A stretch of 64,000 nt of DNA from an uncultured Acidobacteriota bacterium (GTDB lineage: Bacteria; Acidobacteriota; Terriglobia; Terriglobales; Acidobacteriaceae): contig CAIQPK010000092.1 in the NCBI GenBank assembly GCA_903873705.1, positions 62,001 to 126,000 on the forward strand, read 5' to 3'. The notes beneath the pieces are model-generated. The model saw only the letters and a list, made by a program, of their open reading frames with translations, was not told the origin of the DNA and ran no database searches. Shown here in pieces: positions 54,156-63,173 of this stretch. A program made the position numbers and the translations under genes. The number at the start of each line of letters is the position of its first letter. Positions within the stretch are counted from its first letter, which is position 1.

Positions 54156-54740
54156 ATGCAAAAGGCCGTTCAGAAGTTAGCTCTATTGACTTTGTCGGGG
54201 ACCCTGGCTTACTCACAGACGGCTACACCCCCAGCGGCTACGCCTGCATCCCGTCCTACTGCGGCCACCTACATTACCAAGGATGATGTGGACGCCGTCC
54301 TGAAGTCGCAACCGCTGGGTGATCACGACATCAAGAGTGTGGATGTAGGCAAGTTGAACCTCTCCGTGGGCGTTGTCAGCCGCGCCGCGAGCAAGCCCAG
54401 CGCCGATGGATCGGTGAATGTTCTTGCCCATCACCATCAAACCGAGACTTACATCATCATCGAGGGGTCGGGAACTCTGGTAACAGGCGGCGACACCTAC
54501 GATGGCAGGGAGACGCCACCAACTTCCATGATGTACACCACCTACAACGGACCAACGACGCAGGGAAAGACGAAGAACGGTGTGCGCCGTGTGGTCAATG
54601 TCGGCGACATTGTTATCATCCCGCCCGACGTGAATCACGGATGGGCGGAGATTCCGGTCCACGTCACTTACCTGAGCGTTCGGCCCGATCCGGATCGGCA
54701 GCTGCCTGCGGGTTATGTCTTCCCTGCCCTGCGTAAGTAG
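54156..54740 (+). CDS. Exported cupin-domain protein
   Basis: 194 residues with a signal peptide (LALLTLSGTLAYSQ). Single cupin domain. Metal ligands are visible as HHH (residues 92-94) and Glu97 followed by the EGSGTLVTGG turn, and the second motif GDIVIIPPDVNHGW with His161. Small periplasmic cupins can be dioxygenases, isomerases or decarboxylases; no choice is possible from sequence. GGAGGAATCGG precedes the ATG. It belongs to the rightward half of the envelope catabolic block. Confidence 0.87.
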   Translation: MQKAVQKLALLTLSGTLAYSQTATPPAATPASRPTAATYITKDDVDAVLKSQPLGDHDIKSVDVGKLNLSVGVVSRAASKPSADGSVNVLAHHHQTETYIIIEGSGTLVTGGDTYDGRETPPTSMMYTTYNGPTTQGKTKNGVRRVVNVGDIVIIPPDVNHGWAEIPVHVTYLSVRPDPDRQLPAGYVFPALRK

Positions 54741-55216
54741 CCGGTGGTTAGCCCGAACGATGGCCTGGTCACGCTACCTTCAAAGACGCGCGGTTAAGGA
54801 ATTCCGGTGTCCACGCGGCCCCCGTTCAAGGGGTCTATTGGCCTTCCCAAAAATATCATTGACAAGAAAATCTTTGAACATATATAGGGTACGGGTACCG
54901 CAATACATATTCTCACCGCAATCGCAGAGCTTGCGGTGTTCCTGGTTCTCTCCCGAGGCCATCACCCTTTCCCACACTCATGTGAGGGAGCGATGGTTGC
55001 CATGATCAAAGCCAACCGCATGAAACAGACCTGACGCCGCCAGTGAGACGGTATAGTTTCACGAGCGGAAGAGAACCATGAGAGTGGCCGGACCGTGTAG
55101 AGAATGGAAGAGGCGTCATCCAGGGCGCAGCAGTGCTAATGAAGATATAGTTTCATCGTGACGAAGCAGGGCCACTCAACAAGCGCCAACAGCAGGGACA
55201 TGGAGGAAGTGACGGA
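54741..55216 (+). other. Non-coding leader region before the NHL gene
   Basis: No gene recognised. It holds promoter copy B (54859-54886) and a leader of about 320 nt. Confidence 0.5.
54859..54886 (+). promoter_or_regulatory. Promoter of the NHL-repeat gene (matched pair, copy B)
   Basis: TTGACA (54859-54864), 16-nt spacer starting AGAAAA, TATATA (54881-54886), then GGGT. It agrees with copy A at 27 of 32 positions counted by eye from the -35 to GGGT. Expected start near 54893. Confidence 0.75.
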
Positions 55217-56557
55217 ATGAATCGCAAGATGATGGATAAGGTAAGTACGATCGCACTGGTAGCCGCTTTTGGCGCCGGCGTAACGCCATTGGTGGCGCAG
55301 ACCCCGGCAGCCAAGGCTCCCGCAGCCAAAGCTCCGGCTAAGGCGATGGCAGCCAAGAGCGGCGACATCATGGTGCCGAAGTTTGAGGCGGACCCCTATT
55401 GGCCCAAGCCGCTGCCGAATGGCTGGGTGCTCGGCATGACGATCGGCGTGGCCGTCGATCCGAAAGACAACGTGTGGATCGTTCATCGTCCTGCGGCACT
55501 CGACGCCAAGGAATCCTACGGCAAGCGCGGTGAAGGTGTCTGCTGCTCAGCAGCACCCGACGTTCTGGAGTTCGATAAGCTGGGCAACCTGATTCGGCAC
55601 TGGGGCAAGGATCCCGGGCACGACTGGCCAGCCTCGAATCACGGCATCCTGATCGATAAAGACGGCAACGTCTGGTTGGGCGCCAACGCCAACCGTGCCC
55701 CGAGCGCTGACCCGGGAAGCAAGCAGCAGTACGAGTCGGTCGGGAGCGGTTATAAGACACTCGCCGCGCCAGTTGATCCTGAAGCCCCTGCCGGATCGGG
55801 AGCCTACCACGATAGCTTCGTCCTGAAGTTCAGCCCCGACGGGAAGTTTCTCGGCGAGATCGGCAAGGCTTACGGAAGCAAGGGCAGCCTGGATAAAGAT
55901 AACGTCCGCGGCGTAGCCCAACTACGCATTATCCCGTCGACCGGCGAGCTGTTGCTGGCCGATGGCTACGGCAACCACCGCGTTTCGCTGTGGGACACGA
56001 AGACGATGAAGATGACTCGCATGTGGGGTGCTTACGGCAAGGCGCCGACCGACCTCAACATCCCCTACTTCAACACCGAGTCTCCGCAGTTTGGTAACCC
56101 TGTGCATTGCGCTCAGCCTTCCAACGACGGCCTGATCTATGTGTGCGATCGTGAGAACAATCGCGTACAAATCTTCAAGGTTGACGGAACGTACCTGAAG
56201 CAGTTCACCGTGGAAACGATGACGCGTGGCGACGGCGCACCCTGGGAAATTGCCTTCTCCAAGGATGCGAAGCAGAAGTTCATGTTCGTGAATGATGGCG
56301 CCAATAACCGCATCCACGTTTATGATCGCGAGTCGCTGAAGGAGCTGTACTGGTTTGGCGGCGGCGGACGGCAGCCCGGCCAGTTCTACGCGGTGCACAG
56401 CATCGACGTCGACTCCCATGGCGACCTCTTCACCACCGAGACCTATCATGGTCAGCGTGTGCAGAAGTGGGTCTTCAAGGGTATGGTACCGCTGAGCCAG
56501 TTGCTGAAGGAGCACTTCGTCGGCAATACCGAGTATGCTGTTCCCAACGTCGAGTAG
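55217..56557 (+). CDS. Exported NHL-repeat/six-bladed propeller protein
   Basis: 446 residues. Signal peptide (IALVAAFGAGVTPLVAQ) then an Ala/Lys/Pro linker (about 30-50). The mature protein has NHL-type strands VAVDPKDNVWIVHRP, HGILIDKDGNVWLGAN, LLLADGYGNHRVSLWD, VCDRENNRVQIFKVDG and IDVDSHGDLFTTETYHGQRVQKW. These repeats resemble the peptidyl-hydroxyglycine alpha-amidating lyase/SMP-30 type propellers. A hydrolase, lyase or binding role is possible. Start ATG 55217 follows GGAGGAAG. Shared promoter design with the PQQ dehydrogenase indicates co-regulation. Confidence 0.85.
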   Translation: MNRKMMDKVSTIALVAAFGAGVTPLVAQTPAAKAPAAKAPAKAMAAKSGDIMVPKFEADPYWPKPLPNGWVLGMTIGVAVDPKDNVWIVHRPAALDAKESYGKRGEGVCCSAAPDVLEFDKLGNLIRHWGKDPGHDWPASNHGILIDKDGNVWLGANANRAPSADPGSKQQYESVGSGYKTLAAPVDPEAPAGSGAYHDSFVLKFSPDGKFLGEIGKAYGSKGSLDKDNVRGVAQLRIIPSTGELLLADGYGNHRVSLWDTKTMKMTRMWGAYGKAPTDLNIPYFNTESPQFGNPVHCAQPSNDGLIYVCDRENNRVQIFKVDGTYLKQFTVETMTRGDGAPWEIAFSKDAKQKFMFVNDGANNRIHVYDRESLKELYWFGGGGRQPGQFYAVHSIDVDSHGDLFTTETYHGQRVQKWVFKGMVPLSQLLKEHFVGNTEYAVPNVE

Positions 56558-56584
56558 TTGTTGCAACGCATAATTTGAAGGTAC

Positions 56585-56634
56585 AGCTGCGATTGGGATT
56601 GGGAACACGTACCCAATTTCAATCGCAGCTTTCC
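56585..56634 (+). terminator. Hairpin terminator after the NHL gene
   Basis: Perfect 11-bp stem AGCTGCGATTG / CAATCGCAGCT with a 24-nt loop, followed by TTTCCTT. It lies 27 nt after the stop codon. Confidence 0.7.
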
Positions 56635-56691
56635 TTAACGGCACTTCGTTGGTAGCAGTAAGTCTTTATAGAGAAATGGTGGATCGAGAAT

Positions 56692-57900
56692 ATGTCGCAA
56701 ACAAATAGGTGGGGGCTGGTCGTAGCCGCAGTCTGTTTCCAGATGTCACTGGGCGCGGCTTATGCCTGGAGCGTGTTTACCGGTCCGCTGTCGAAGGAAT
56801 ACGGCTGGAGCATCTCGCAGGTTGCTTATGCTTTCACCATCGGCTGGTTCTTTCTTGGAACCGCGGCGGTAGTAGGTGGTCTCTGGCTGCATCGCAGCAC
56901 ACCTCGCATGGTGGCAATGACCGGCGGACTGTTGTGGGGCGCCGGCGTCTTTCTGGCTAGCTTCTCCGGTCCAAGGTTGTGGTGGTTGTACCTGACCTAT
57001 GGCGTGCTCGGTGGCATCGGCCTGGGAATGGGCTACATTGTGCCCATTTCTTTTCTCGTAAAGTGGTTCCCTGACCGCAGAGGACTCATCGTCGGCCTTG
57101 CGGTGGGAGGATTTGGAGCGGGCTCGCTTATCTCGGCGCCGGTCGCCCATCACTTGATTGAGAGCCTCGGTGTGTCACGCACTTTTGCCTGCCTGGGCAT
57201 CGCTTACGCTATGATCGCGACGATCTCCGCGTCATTCATGAAAAATCCGCCAGAGGGCTGGACCCCTGAGGGATGGACACCCAGCGCGAAGCAGAGTTCA
57301 CAACGCTCGACTCGCGATTACACGCTTGCCGAGGCCCTTAGAACGTGGCAATGGTGGGCCATCTGTCTGCTGCTTTGCATCAATACCATGGCTGGATTGT
57401 CCGTGGTTTCGCAGGCTGCTCCTATATTCAAGGAGTTAGGAAAAGTAACTCCAGCGGCGGCCGCAGGCATGGTGGGCATCATCAGCATCGGTAACGGTCT
57501 CGGCCGCGTGATCTGGGCGTGGATATCCGATATGACCAGCAGGAAAATTGCTTATTTCTCCATGTACCTTGTGGGCGCTCTTCTCTTTTGGAATTACCAC
57601 AACATCTCGTCGCCGGTCCTGCTTCTGATTGTCACGTTTACGCTGGTGACCTGCTACGGCGGAGGCTATGGTGTCACACCAGCCTTCGCTGCGGATTACT
57701 TCGGTCCGCGACATGTGGGATCGATCTTCGGCTTTATGATGCTGCCCTGGGCATTCACCTCGGCGTTTGGTCCGTCGCTGTTTGCCTATCTGAGACAAAC
57801 GACCGGCTCTTACACGGAAGGCCTTTATCTCATCGCCGGAATGCTGACCCTGGCGCTGGTGCTTCCGACCCTCGTCAAGCCACCCAAAGCCGCCCACTAA
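56692..57900 (+). CDS. MFS transporter, OFA (oxalate/formate antiporter-like) family
   Basis: 402 residues with 12 predicted membrane helices. The N-terminal QMSLGAAYAWSVFTGPLSKEYGWS and GIGLGMGYIVPISFLVKWFPDRRGLIVGLAVGGFGAGSL segments are typical of the OFA group, whose members exchange or import small carboxylates such as oxalate, formate, lactate or pyruvate. Being the only inner-membrane transporter in the envelope block, it is the probable route by which an acidic product made in the periplasm enters the cell. It follows the NHL gene by 134 nt, after a terminator. Confidence 0.87.
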   Translation: MSQTNRWGLVVAAVCFQMSLGAAYAWSVFTGPLSKEYGWSISQVAYAFTIGWFFLGTAAVVGGLWLHRSTPRMVAMTGGLLWGAGVFLASFSGPRLWWLYLTYGVLGGIGLGMGYIVPISFLVKWFPDRRGLIVGLAVGGFGAGSLISAPVAHHLIESLGVSRTFACLGIAYAMIATISASFMKNPPEGWTPEGWTPSAKQSSQRSTRDYTLAEALRTWQWWAICLLLCINTMAGLSVVSQAAPIFKELGKVTPAAAAGMVGIISIGNGLGRVIWAWISDMTSRKIAYFSMYLVGALLFWNYHNISSPVLLLIVTFTLVTCYGGGYGVTPAFAADYFGPRHVGSIFGFMMLPWAFTSAFGPSLFAYLRQTTGSYTEGLYLIAGMLTLALVLPTLVKPPKAAH

Positions 57901-57925
57901 GCCACAACCAAACTGGCACAAAGCC

Positions 57926-57966
57926 AAGCGATCCCTTACACGCAAGCACGTGAGGGATCGCTTTTT
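57926..57966. terminator. Bidirectional-looking terminator between the MFS and ppdK genes
   Basis: AGCGATCCCT...AGGGATCGCT hairpin extended by ACACG/CGTG, followed rightwards by TTTTT and preceded by AAGCC. Convergent genes end on either side. Confidence 0.85.
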
Positions 57967-57989
57967 CGCGGGTGGACGCTATTAGTGCA

Positions 57990-60785
57990 CTAGAAGAGCG
58001 GTTGACGCGCCAACGGAACGTGCGATGCCCAGGCGCGCGAGCGGGAAGATACAGCGACCTGGGTTGGGATCACACGCGAATGAGCCGAGACTTCAAACGC
58101 AGGTGCGGCCGCGCATACCGGCGACGATTGTGCTGCGGCCAGCTGCGCAACGCGCAGGCGGGAAGGAGAACAGGAAATGTAGTCCACTCCGAGGGTCTGG
58201 AAGAAGGCAATCGATTCGGGATCGCCGGCGTGCTCGCCGCAAACGCCGATCTTTATGGAGCGGTCCACAGCACGCACCGATGCAATCGCCATTTCCATCA
58301 GCTTTCCAACGCCCTCCCGGTCGATCGTCACGAACGGATCGGTTTTGAGCAGCCCCTGCTCCAGGTAGGACGAGATGTAGCTCGCTGAGTCGTCGCGCGA
58401 GAAACCGAAGGTCATCTGTGTAAGGTCGTTGGTGCCAAAAGAAATGAAGCTGACATGGCTGGCAATCTGTGCCGCACAGATCGCCGCGCGGGGTAACTCG
58501 ATCATGGCGCCAATCCTGAAAGCAATGGTCGCGGTATGCTCCGCGAAGACTTCCTTCGCCGTGGCTTGAATCATTTCGGCAAGCACACGCATTTCCGCTT
58601 CTGACGCCACCAGCGGCACCATGATCTCTGGCGAAGGATGAGCGCCTTCAGCCGCAACGCGAAGCGCTGCCTGAAGGATGGCACGCACCTGCATCTGCAG
58701 TATCTCCGGAAAGGTGAGGCTCAAACGACATCCGCGATGCCCCATCATCGGGTTGACCTCGGTCAGGGCGTCAATCTTCCTTCGCACAGCCTCAAGCGAC
58801 TTGCACACGTCCCAGTTCTCATCGGCTCGGGCACAGGCGATTTGCGCTTCGATCTCGACAGTCGAAGGCAGGAACTCGTGCAGCGGCGGGTCAAGAAGCC
58901 GAATGGTGACCGGCGATGGCGACATCGTACGGAAAAGGTCTTCGAAATCCGATTGCTGCATGGGCAGCAACACGTCGAGCGCCGCGATGCGCTCCTCGAT
59001 TGTGTCAGCTACGATCATGCGCTGGACGTGAGACAGGCGTTCGGCCGCAAAAAACATATGTTCGGTGCGGCAAAGACCGATGCCCGTCGCGCCCTGGGCC
59101 ATCGCCGCGAGAGCGTCCGCTGGAGTATCGGCGTTGGCCCGAACGCGGAAGGGCATCCGCTCACGAGCCCACCCCATCAGCTGAGCCAGTTCCGCACACT
59201 CCGCGTTAGGTGGCCGCAGCGGCGCCCTGCCGGCGAATACCTCGCCTGTTCCGCCGTCGATGGACAACCAATCTCCTTCCTGCAGCGTTGTTGCCCCGAC
59301 CTGCACCGTACGCGCCTTTGCGTTGATACAGATTTCATGGGCGCCAGTAATGCAGGACTTGCCCATGCCTCGGGCCACCACAGCGGCATGGCTTGTGGCC
59401 CCTCCGCGGGCCGTTAGAAAGCCCACTGCAGCGTTCATGCCGTCGATGTCGTCAGCGGTCGTTTCAGTGGTAATCAGGATGACCGCCTTGCCCTGGGCCT
59501 TCATGGCAACAGCCTGACCCGCCGTCAGCGCAATTTGACCGACAGCGGCACCAGGCGAAGCAGCGAGCCCCGATGTCAAAGGCGGATTCGCCAAGGCAAC
59601 ACGATCGAATTGGGGCGTCAGGATGTCGGCCAGGCTGGAAGGCCTGATGCGGCGTATAGCCTCGTCCCGGCTGATGATTCCCTCCTCCGCCAGGTCGAAC
59701 GCAATCTTTACCGCTGCAATCGCACTGCGCTGGGCCGAGCGCGTCTGGAGCAGGAACAACCTTCCCTTCTCGACCGTGAACTCGAAGTCCTGGACGTCGC
59801 GGAAGTACGCTTCGAGACGCGCCGCAACCTGCATGAGTTCCGCGGAAACGTCCGGCATCTGCCCCGCAAGGGCAGCGAGCGGAATCGGCGTGGCCGTGCC
59901 GGCGACGATGTCTTCACCTTGCGCGTCAGCGAGATACTCGCCGAAAACCGCACGTTCTCCAGTCGACGGATTACGGGTGAAGCCGACGCCGGTGCCGCTG
60001 TCTGGCCCGTGGTTGCCAAAAACCATGGTCTGCACGGTGACAGCAGTGCCGGTGGATTCAGAAATGTCGTGGATTTGCCGATAGCTCCTGGCCCGCGGCG
60101 TGTGCCAGGAATGAAAAACTGCCTCGATGGCCATCGTGACCTGAACGCGGGGATCCTGCGGAAAGGGCTTGCCGGTATGTTGAAGGATCACCTGCTGGAA
60201 CGCCGCAATCACCTCCCGCATTCTCGCACTGCTGGACGCAATGTCGGGGTTTGCTTTTGCGTCGGCGTTCGTAAAGTGCTTCACTCCCGTGACACCTTCC
60301 ATAGCCGCCTCGAACACGGATTTGGGAACATCGAGCACGATGGAGCCGAACATCTGCAGGAGCCGCTTGTAGGAGTCGAGCGCGAAGATCTCGGAGCCGC
60401 TCCGGGCGGCGAGAGCCGGCAGGGTGTCATCGTTCAGACCAATATTGAGAACTGTGTCCATCATGCCAGGCATGGAAACGGGGGCACCGGAACGCACGCT
60501 TACCAACAGCGGGTCCTGTGCGTCTCCGAGACGCTTGCCAGACTGTGCCTCGAGCCAATGTATCGTCCGCTCTACTTCGGCGGAGACACCAGACGGCAGC
60601 ACGCCCTGGTCCAGAAACAGGCGGCAAACGTCGGTGGTGAGTGTAAAGCCGGGCGGCACGGGAATGCCGAGGGACGTCATTTCCGCAAGGCCGGCACCTT
60701 TGCCACCGAGAATGGCGGTCATGGAGCCGTCGCCATCCACTACGTCCGATCCGAAACGATAAACGCGTTTTCCATTCGTGCTCAT
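57990..60785 (-). CDS. ppdK: Pyruvate, phosphate dikinase
   Basis: 931 residues. Interconverts pyruvate + ATP + Pi and PEP + AMP + PPi. The N-terminal ATP-grasp region has GGKGAGLAEMTSLGIPVPPGFT. The phospho-His is in GGATSHAAVVARGMGKSC and the PEP/pyruvate domain ends with the catalytic Cys in GVCGEHAGDPES. ATG 60785 has GAGGAG 8 nt upstream; the frame continues to 61100 but the extra part lacks family sequence. A tail of about 44 residues follows the usual C-terminus (RVAQLAAAQ) and is Ser/Ala-rich. Its divergent neighbour is a TPR regulator-like gene. Confidence 0.96.
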   Translation of the reverse strand: MSTNGKRVYRFGSDVVDGDGSMTAILGGKGAGLAEMTSLGIPVPPGFTLTTDVCRLFLDQGVLPSGVSAEVERTIHWLEAQSGKRLGDAQDPLLVSVRSGAPVSMPGMMDTVLNIGLNDDTLPALAARSGSEIFALDSYKRLLQMFGSIVLDVPKSVFEAAMEGVTGVKHFTNADAKANPDIASSSARMREVIAAFQQVILQHTGKPFPQDPRVQVTMAIEAVFHSWHTPRARSYRQIHDISESTGTAVTVQTMVFGNHGPDSGTGVGFTRNPSTGERAVFGEYLADAQGEDIVAGTATPIPLAALAGQMPDVSAELMQVAARLEAYFRDVQDFEFTVEKGRLFLLQTRSAQRSAIAAVKIAFDLAEEGIISRDEAIRRIRPSSLADILTPQFDRVALANPPLTSGLAASPGAAVGQIALTAGQAVAMKAQGKAVILITTETTADDIDGMNAAVGFLTARGGATSHAAVVARGMGKSCITGAHEICINAKARTVQVGATTLQEGDWLSIDGGTGEVFAGRAPLRPPNAECAELAQLMGWARERMPFRVRANADTPADALAAMAQGATGIGLCRTEHMFFAAERLSHVQRMIVADTIEERIAALDVLLPMQQSDFEDLFRTMSPSPVTIRLLDPPLHEFLPSTVEIEAQIACARADENWDVCKSLEAVRRKIDALTEVNPMMGHRGCRLSLTFPEILQMQVRAILQAALRVAAEGAHPSPEIMVPLVASEAEMRVLAEMIQATAKEVFAEHTATIAFRIGAMIELPRAAICAAQIASHVSFISFGTNDLTQMTFGFSRDDSASYISSYLEQGLLKTDPFVTIDREGVGKLMEMAIASVRAVDRSIKIGVCGEHAGDPESIAFFQTLGVDYISCSPSRLRVAQLAAAQSSPVCAAAPAFEVSAHSRVIPTQVAVSSRSRAWASHVPLARQPLF

Positions 60786-61090
60786 GGGTGGTCTCCTCGA
60801 GGGCCTGGGTACGCTGAATTTGGCTGTTGCGTAGGCACAGCCTGTGAAAAACATAGGCAAATATCGGGGACCGATCAAGCCTGCATAGTCCGATTCGGAC
60901 GAGGGATGGGCGGGACGCCATGGCCGGTGAGTCAAATTGGGAGGGCAACCCCGGGCGACTGTCATACAGGCAGGACGCATACGGGTATGGAAGTTGAGGC
61001 GATCCCGTGTCGCGCGGACACGAAGGAACCGATTCACCCGCGCCGCAAAGTCACGGCCGGGGCCAAGCGTACGGGTATATAGTAACTGGC
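60786..61090. other. Divergent control region between ppdK and the TPR-HTH gene
   Basis: No gene. Contains an inverted repeat CGTGTC-GCGCG-GACACG (61006-61022) flanked by two direct copies of TACGGGTA (60980-60987 and 61070-61077). The layout is what an operator region would look like; not proven. Confidence 0.4.
61006..61022. promoter_or_regulatory. Inverted repeat, candidate operator
   Basis: CGTGTC and GACACG arms separated by 5 nt, centred about 77 nt before the TPR-HTH start codon. Confidence 0.35.
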
Positions 61091-62683
61091 ATGAAAACAC
61101 TGCTGAATACGGGCATACTGCTGCAAATCGAACAGCATGCGATTACCTGTGACGCACCCGCCGGCTTCGCCGCCCTGGACGCGTTATTCGAGCAGGGCGA
61201 GGATATTGAGGTCCCAGCCGCGCTGCTGGGACGCTTCCGTCTGTGCCTCACCGAATGGGTAGATATGGGCTATCGGGACGCGGATCTACTCTCGCGCCTG
61301 TCCCCGCGGCTGCTGCCGCAGGACGAAGCGGACTTGTCCGTTTTGGACTACATCCGCCACCAGCTTGCGGCATCCTGCGAGGCCATTACGAGGGAGGAGG
61401 TTGAACCAGCCCTGGATTTGCTGGATCTTGTGCTGCGGCTGGGGAAGGGGATTTTGCCACCTTACCTGGAGTACCTGGCGCACTTTTGGAAAGGACGTGC
61501 GCATCGCAAGAAGGGCGACTACGAGCTGGCCGCACAGCATATTTGCAGCGCGCAGATGGCGGCGCTGGCGGCACATGCTCCCCGGCTGGTGGCCGTTACT
61601 AAAATCCACGAGAGCTGGCTCGTCTTCCAGAAGGGTGAACGCAAGGCTGCCTACCAGTTGCTGGACGACGCCGAGGCCGAGCTGCGGCCCACCGGGAACA
61701 CGCTCTGGATGGGAAATATTCAATCTGCCAGGGGGCGATTCATCCGGCGATCAGGCGAATATGAGCGTGCCCTGGCTTACTTTGAGGATGCCATTGCCCT
61801 CTACAACCAACATTATTCGCGACATCCCAACCTGGCGCGAGCGCTGGTGAACGCCGCCTATGTGAAGCGGTTGATGGCGCTGGACCTGCAGGGGGATGCA
61901 GATAAGGGACAGCTGCACGGCGGCGTCCACGCGCAATACCTGAAGATCACGCGCGAGGCCCTGGCGCTGCTCAAACAGGCGGAGACCATCTATGCCGCCC
62001 AGCATCACCAGGGCGGAACCGGATCTGTGCTGGTAAATGCGGGGCATCTGCACCTTTGCAGCGGCGACATCGACGGGGCGTTATCAGAAGGACAGCGAGC
62101 CTACGACCTTGGCCGTGCACGGCATGACACGATCCTGACGTCGCGCGCACGCAACCTGCAGTCGGCTGCAGAACTGGCGAAGTCGGAGGAACAGATCGCG
62201 GAAGACACTTCGGCAAGCGCCCACCTGGCAGTGCAATATGCGGAAGAAGCCATCGACCTGGCGCTGCAAACGCAGAACCGGCAGTTGTTGGCTGAGGCCT
62301 ATCTCGCCCGTGGGGCGGCCGCGATCGACGAACACTTCCAGGATTGGGAGAAGGCGCGCGACTGCGCGGCGAAGACTGCTGCCCTGGTGTTGCGGGATGA
62401 TCGCGACCACTTGTACAAGCAGTTGTGCCAGCTGAAGGCCAGGCTACTGGTGGCTTTGGGCGTGGACGAGACGTTGAAGCAATGGTCGGAGGGGCACTTC
62501 GGGGACAAGACTTTCCGTCAAATCGAGGAGGACTTTGCAGAACTTGTCATTCCAAAAATATGGGCAAATCTGGGCCACAGTGTCTCGCGCGTGGCGCAAC
62601 AACATTCCATTTCACCCAAAAAAGTGAGACGCATTTTACAAAACGTAGGCGTCAGCGCGCCGGGAAGACCTAAGACTCAGTAA
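61091..62683 (+). CDS. TPR-repeat protein with C-terminal Fis-like helix-turn-helix
   Basis: 530 residues. No signal peptide. The centre (about 100-450) is helical with TPR-like repeats, e.g. GDYELAAQHICSAQM, GEYERALAYFEDAIALYNQ and LVNAGHLHLCSGDIDGALSEGQRAY. The last 50 residues have an HTH of the Fis/NtrC type: LVIPKIWANLGHSVSRVAQQHSISPKKVRRILQNVGV. A DNA-binding regulator that senses a protein or peptide partner through its TPRs is inferred. ATG 61091 is chosen because no recognisable sequence lies before it. Divergent from ppdK. Its 3' end overlaps the next gene, on the opposite strand, by 14 nt. Confidence 0.7.
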   Translation: MKTLLNTGILLQIEQHAITCDAPAGFAALDALFEQGEDIEVPAALLGRFRLCLTEWVDMGYRDADLLSRLSPRLLPQDEADLSVLDYIRHQLAASCEAITREEVEPALDLLDLVLRLGKGILPPYLEYLAHFWKGRAHRKKGDYELAAQHICSAQMAALAAHAPRLVAVTKIHESWLVFQKGERKAAYQLLDDAEAELRPTGNTLWMGNIQSARGRFIRRSGEYERALAYFEDAIALYNQHYSRHPNLARALVNAAYVKRLMALDLQGDADKGQLHGGVHAQYLKITREALALLKQAETIYAAQHHQGGTGSVLVNAGHLHLCSGDIDGALSEGQRAYDLGRARHDTILTSRARNLQSAAELAKSEEQIAEDTSASAHLAVQYAEEAIDLALQTQNRQLLAEAYLARGAAAIDEHFQDWEKARDCAAKTAALVLRDDRDHLYKQLCQLKARLLVALGVDETLKQWSEGHFGDKTFRQIEEDFAELVIPKIWANLGHSVSRVAQQHSISPKKVRRILQNVGVSAPGRPKTQ

Positions 62684-63170
62684 GCGGGCCCGGCACAAAG
62701 ATCCGGCTCTCGGGCGACATCTCCGGGCTCAACCGGGGCGCATTGCAAAGCATGTCCGGCACAGCGTTCAGATAAACGGTCAGCTTCAGGCTTTTATGGA
62801 CGCTCGGGCGTCGTATGGAAGTGGCCGTGATGACGGCTGTGCCGGTAATGCCCGTGGCGTAAAAAGTCGCCCATTTCGTAGTCGAAACCACCTTGCCGCA
62901 AGCGTCGCCCTCGCAGCTCCACGCCACGCCCTGGCCGCCATCATTGAGAGCGTCAACCTTGATGGTGAGGGACTGGCCCAGGTCAATGGCAGCTACGCCG
63001 ACTGGAAAGTCTGGAAAGTCCAGCGCTACGGGAGCCATCAGTCGTGACCCTAGTGCGGCCGCCGCAACGCAAAGGGCCGAGACCAGGGTCCACCGGATCG
63101 CGCGCTTCAAAACCTCGGCGTTGAAGCCACCAACGGCAATGGGATACGTCTGTGCGTTCATTTGGCTCAT
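62670..63170 (-). CDS. Membrane-anchored Ig-like protein of unknown function
   Basis: 166 residues. One membrane helix (about 27-45, WTLVSALCVAAAALGSRL) and an external domain of about 110 residues with an Ig-like pattern (GQSLTIKVDAL, WSCEGDACGKV, ATFYATGITGTAVITATS). Two Cys could form a disulfide. It starts 3 nt after the copper-protein gene stop, so the two are co-transcribed. No enzymatic motif. Confidence 0.65.
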   Translation of the reverse strand: MSQMNAQTYPIAVGGFNAEVLKRAIRWTLVSALCVAAAALGSRLMAPVALDFPDFPVGVAAIDLGQSLTIKVDALNDGGQGVAWSCEGDACGKVVSTTKWATFYATGITGTAVITATSIRRPSVHKSLKLTVYLNAVPDMLCNAPRLSPEMSPESRIFVPGPLTES

Positions 63171-63173
63171 CTT

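Noticed and set aside
59535-61082. 515-codon plus-strand open frame
   Set aside because: Antisense of ppdK.
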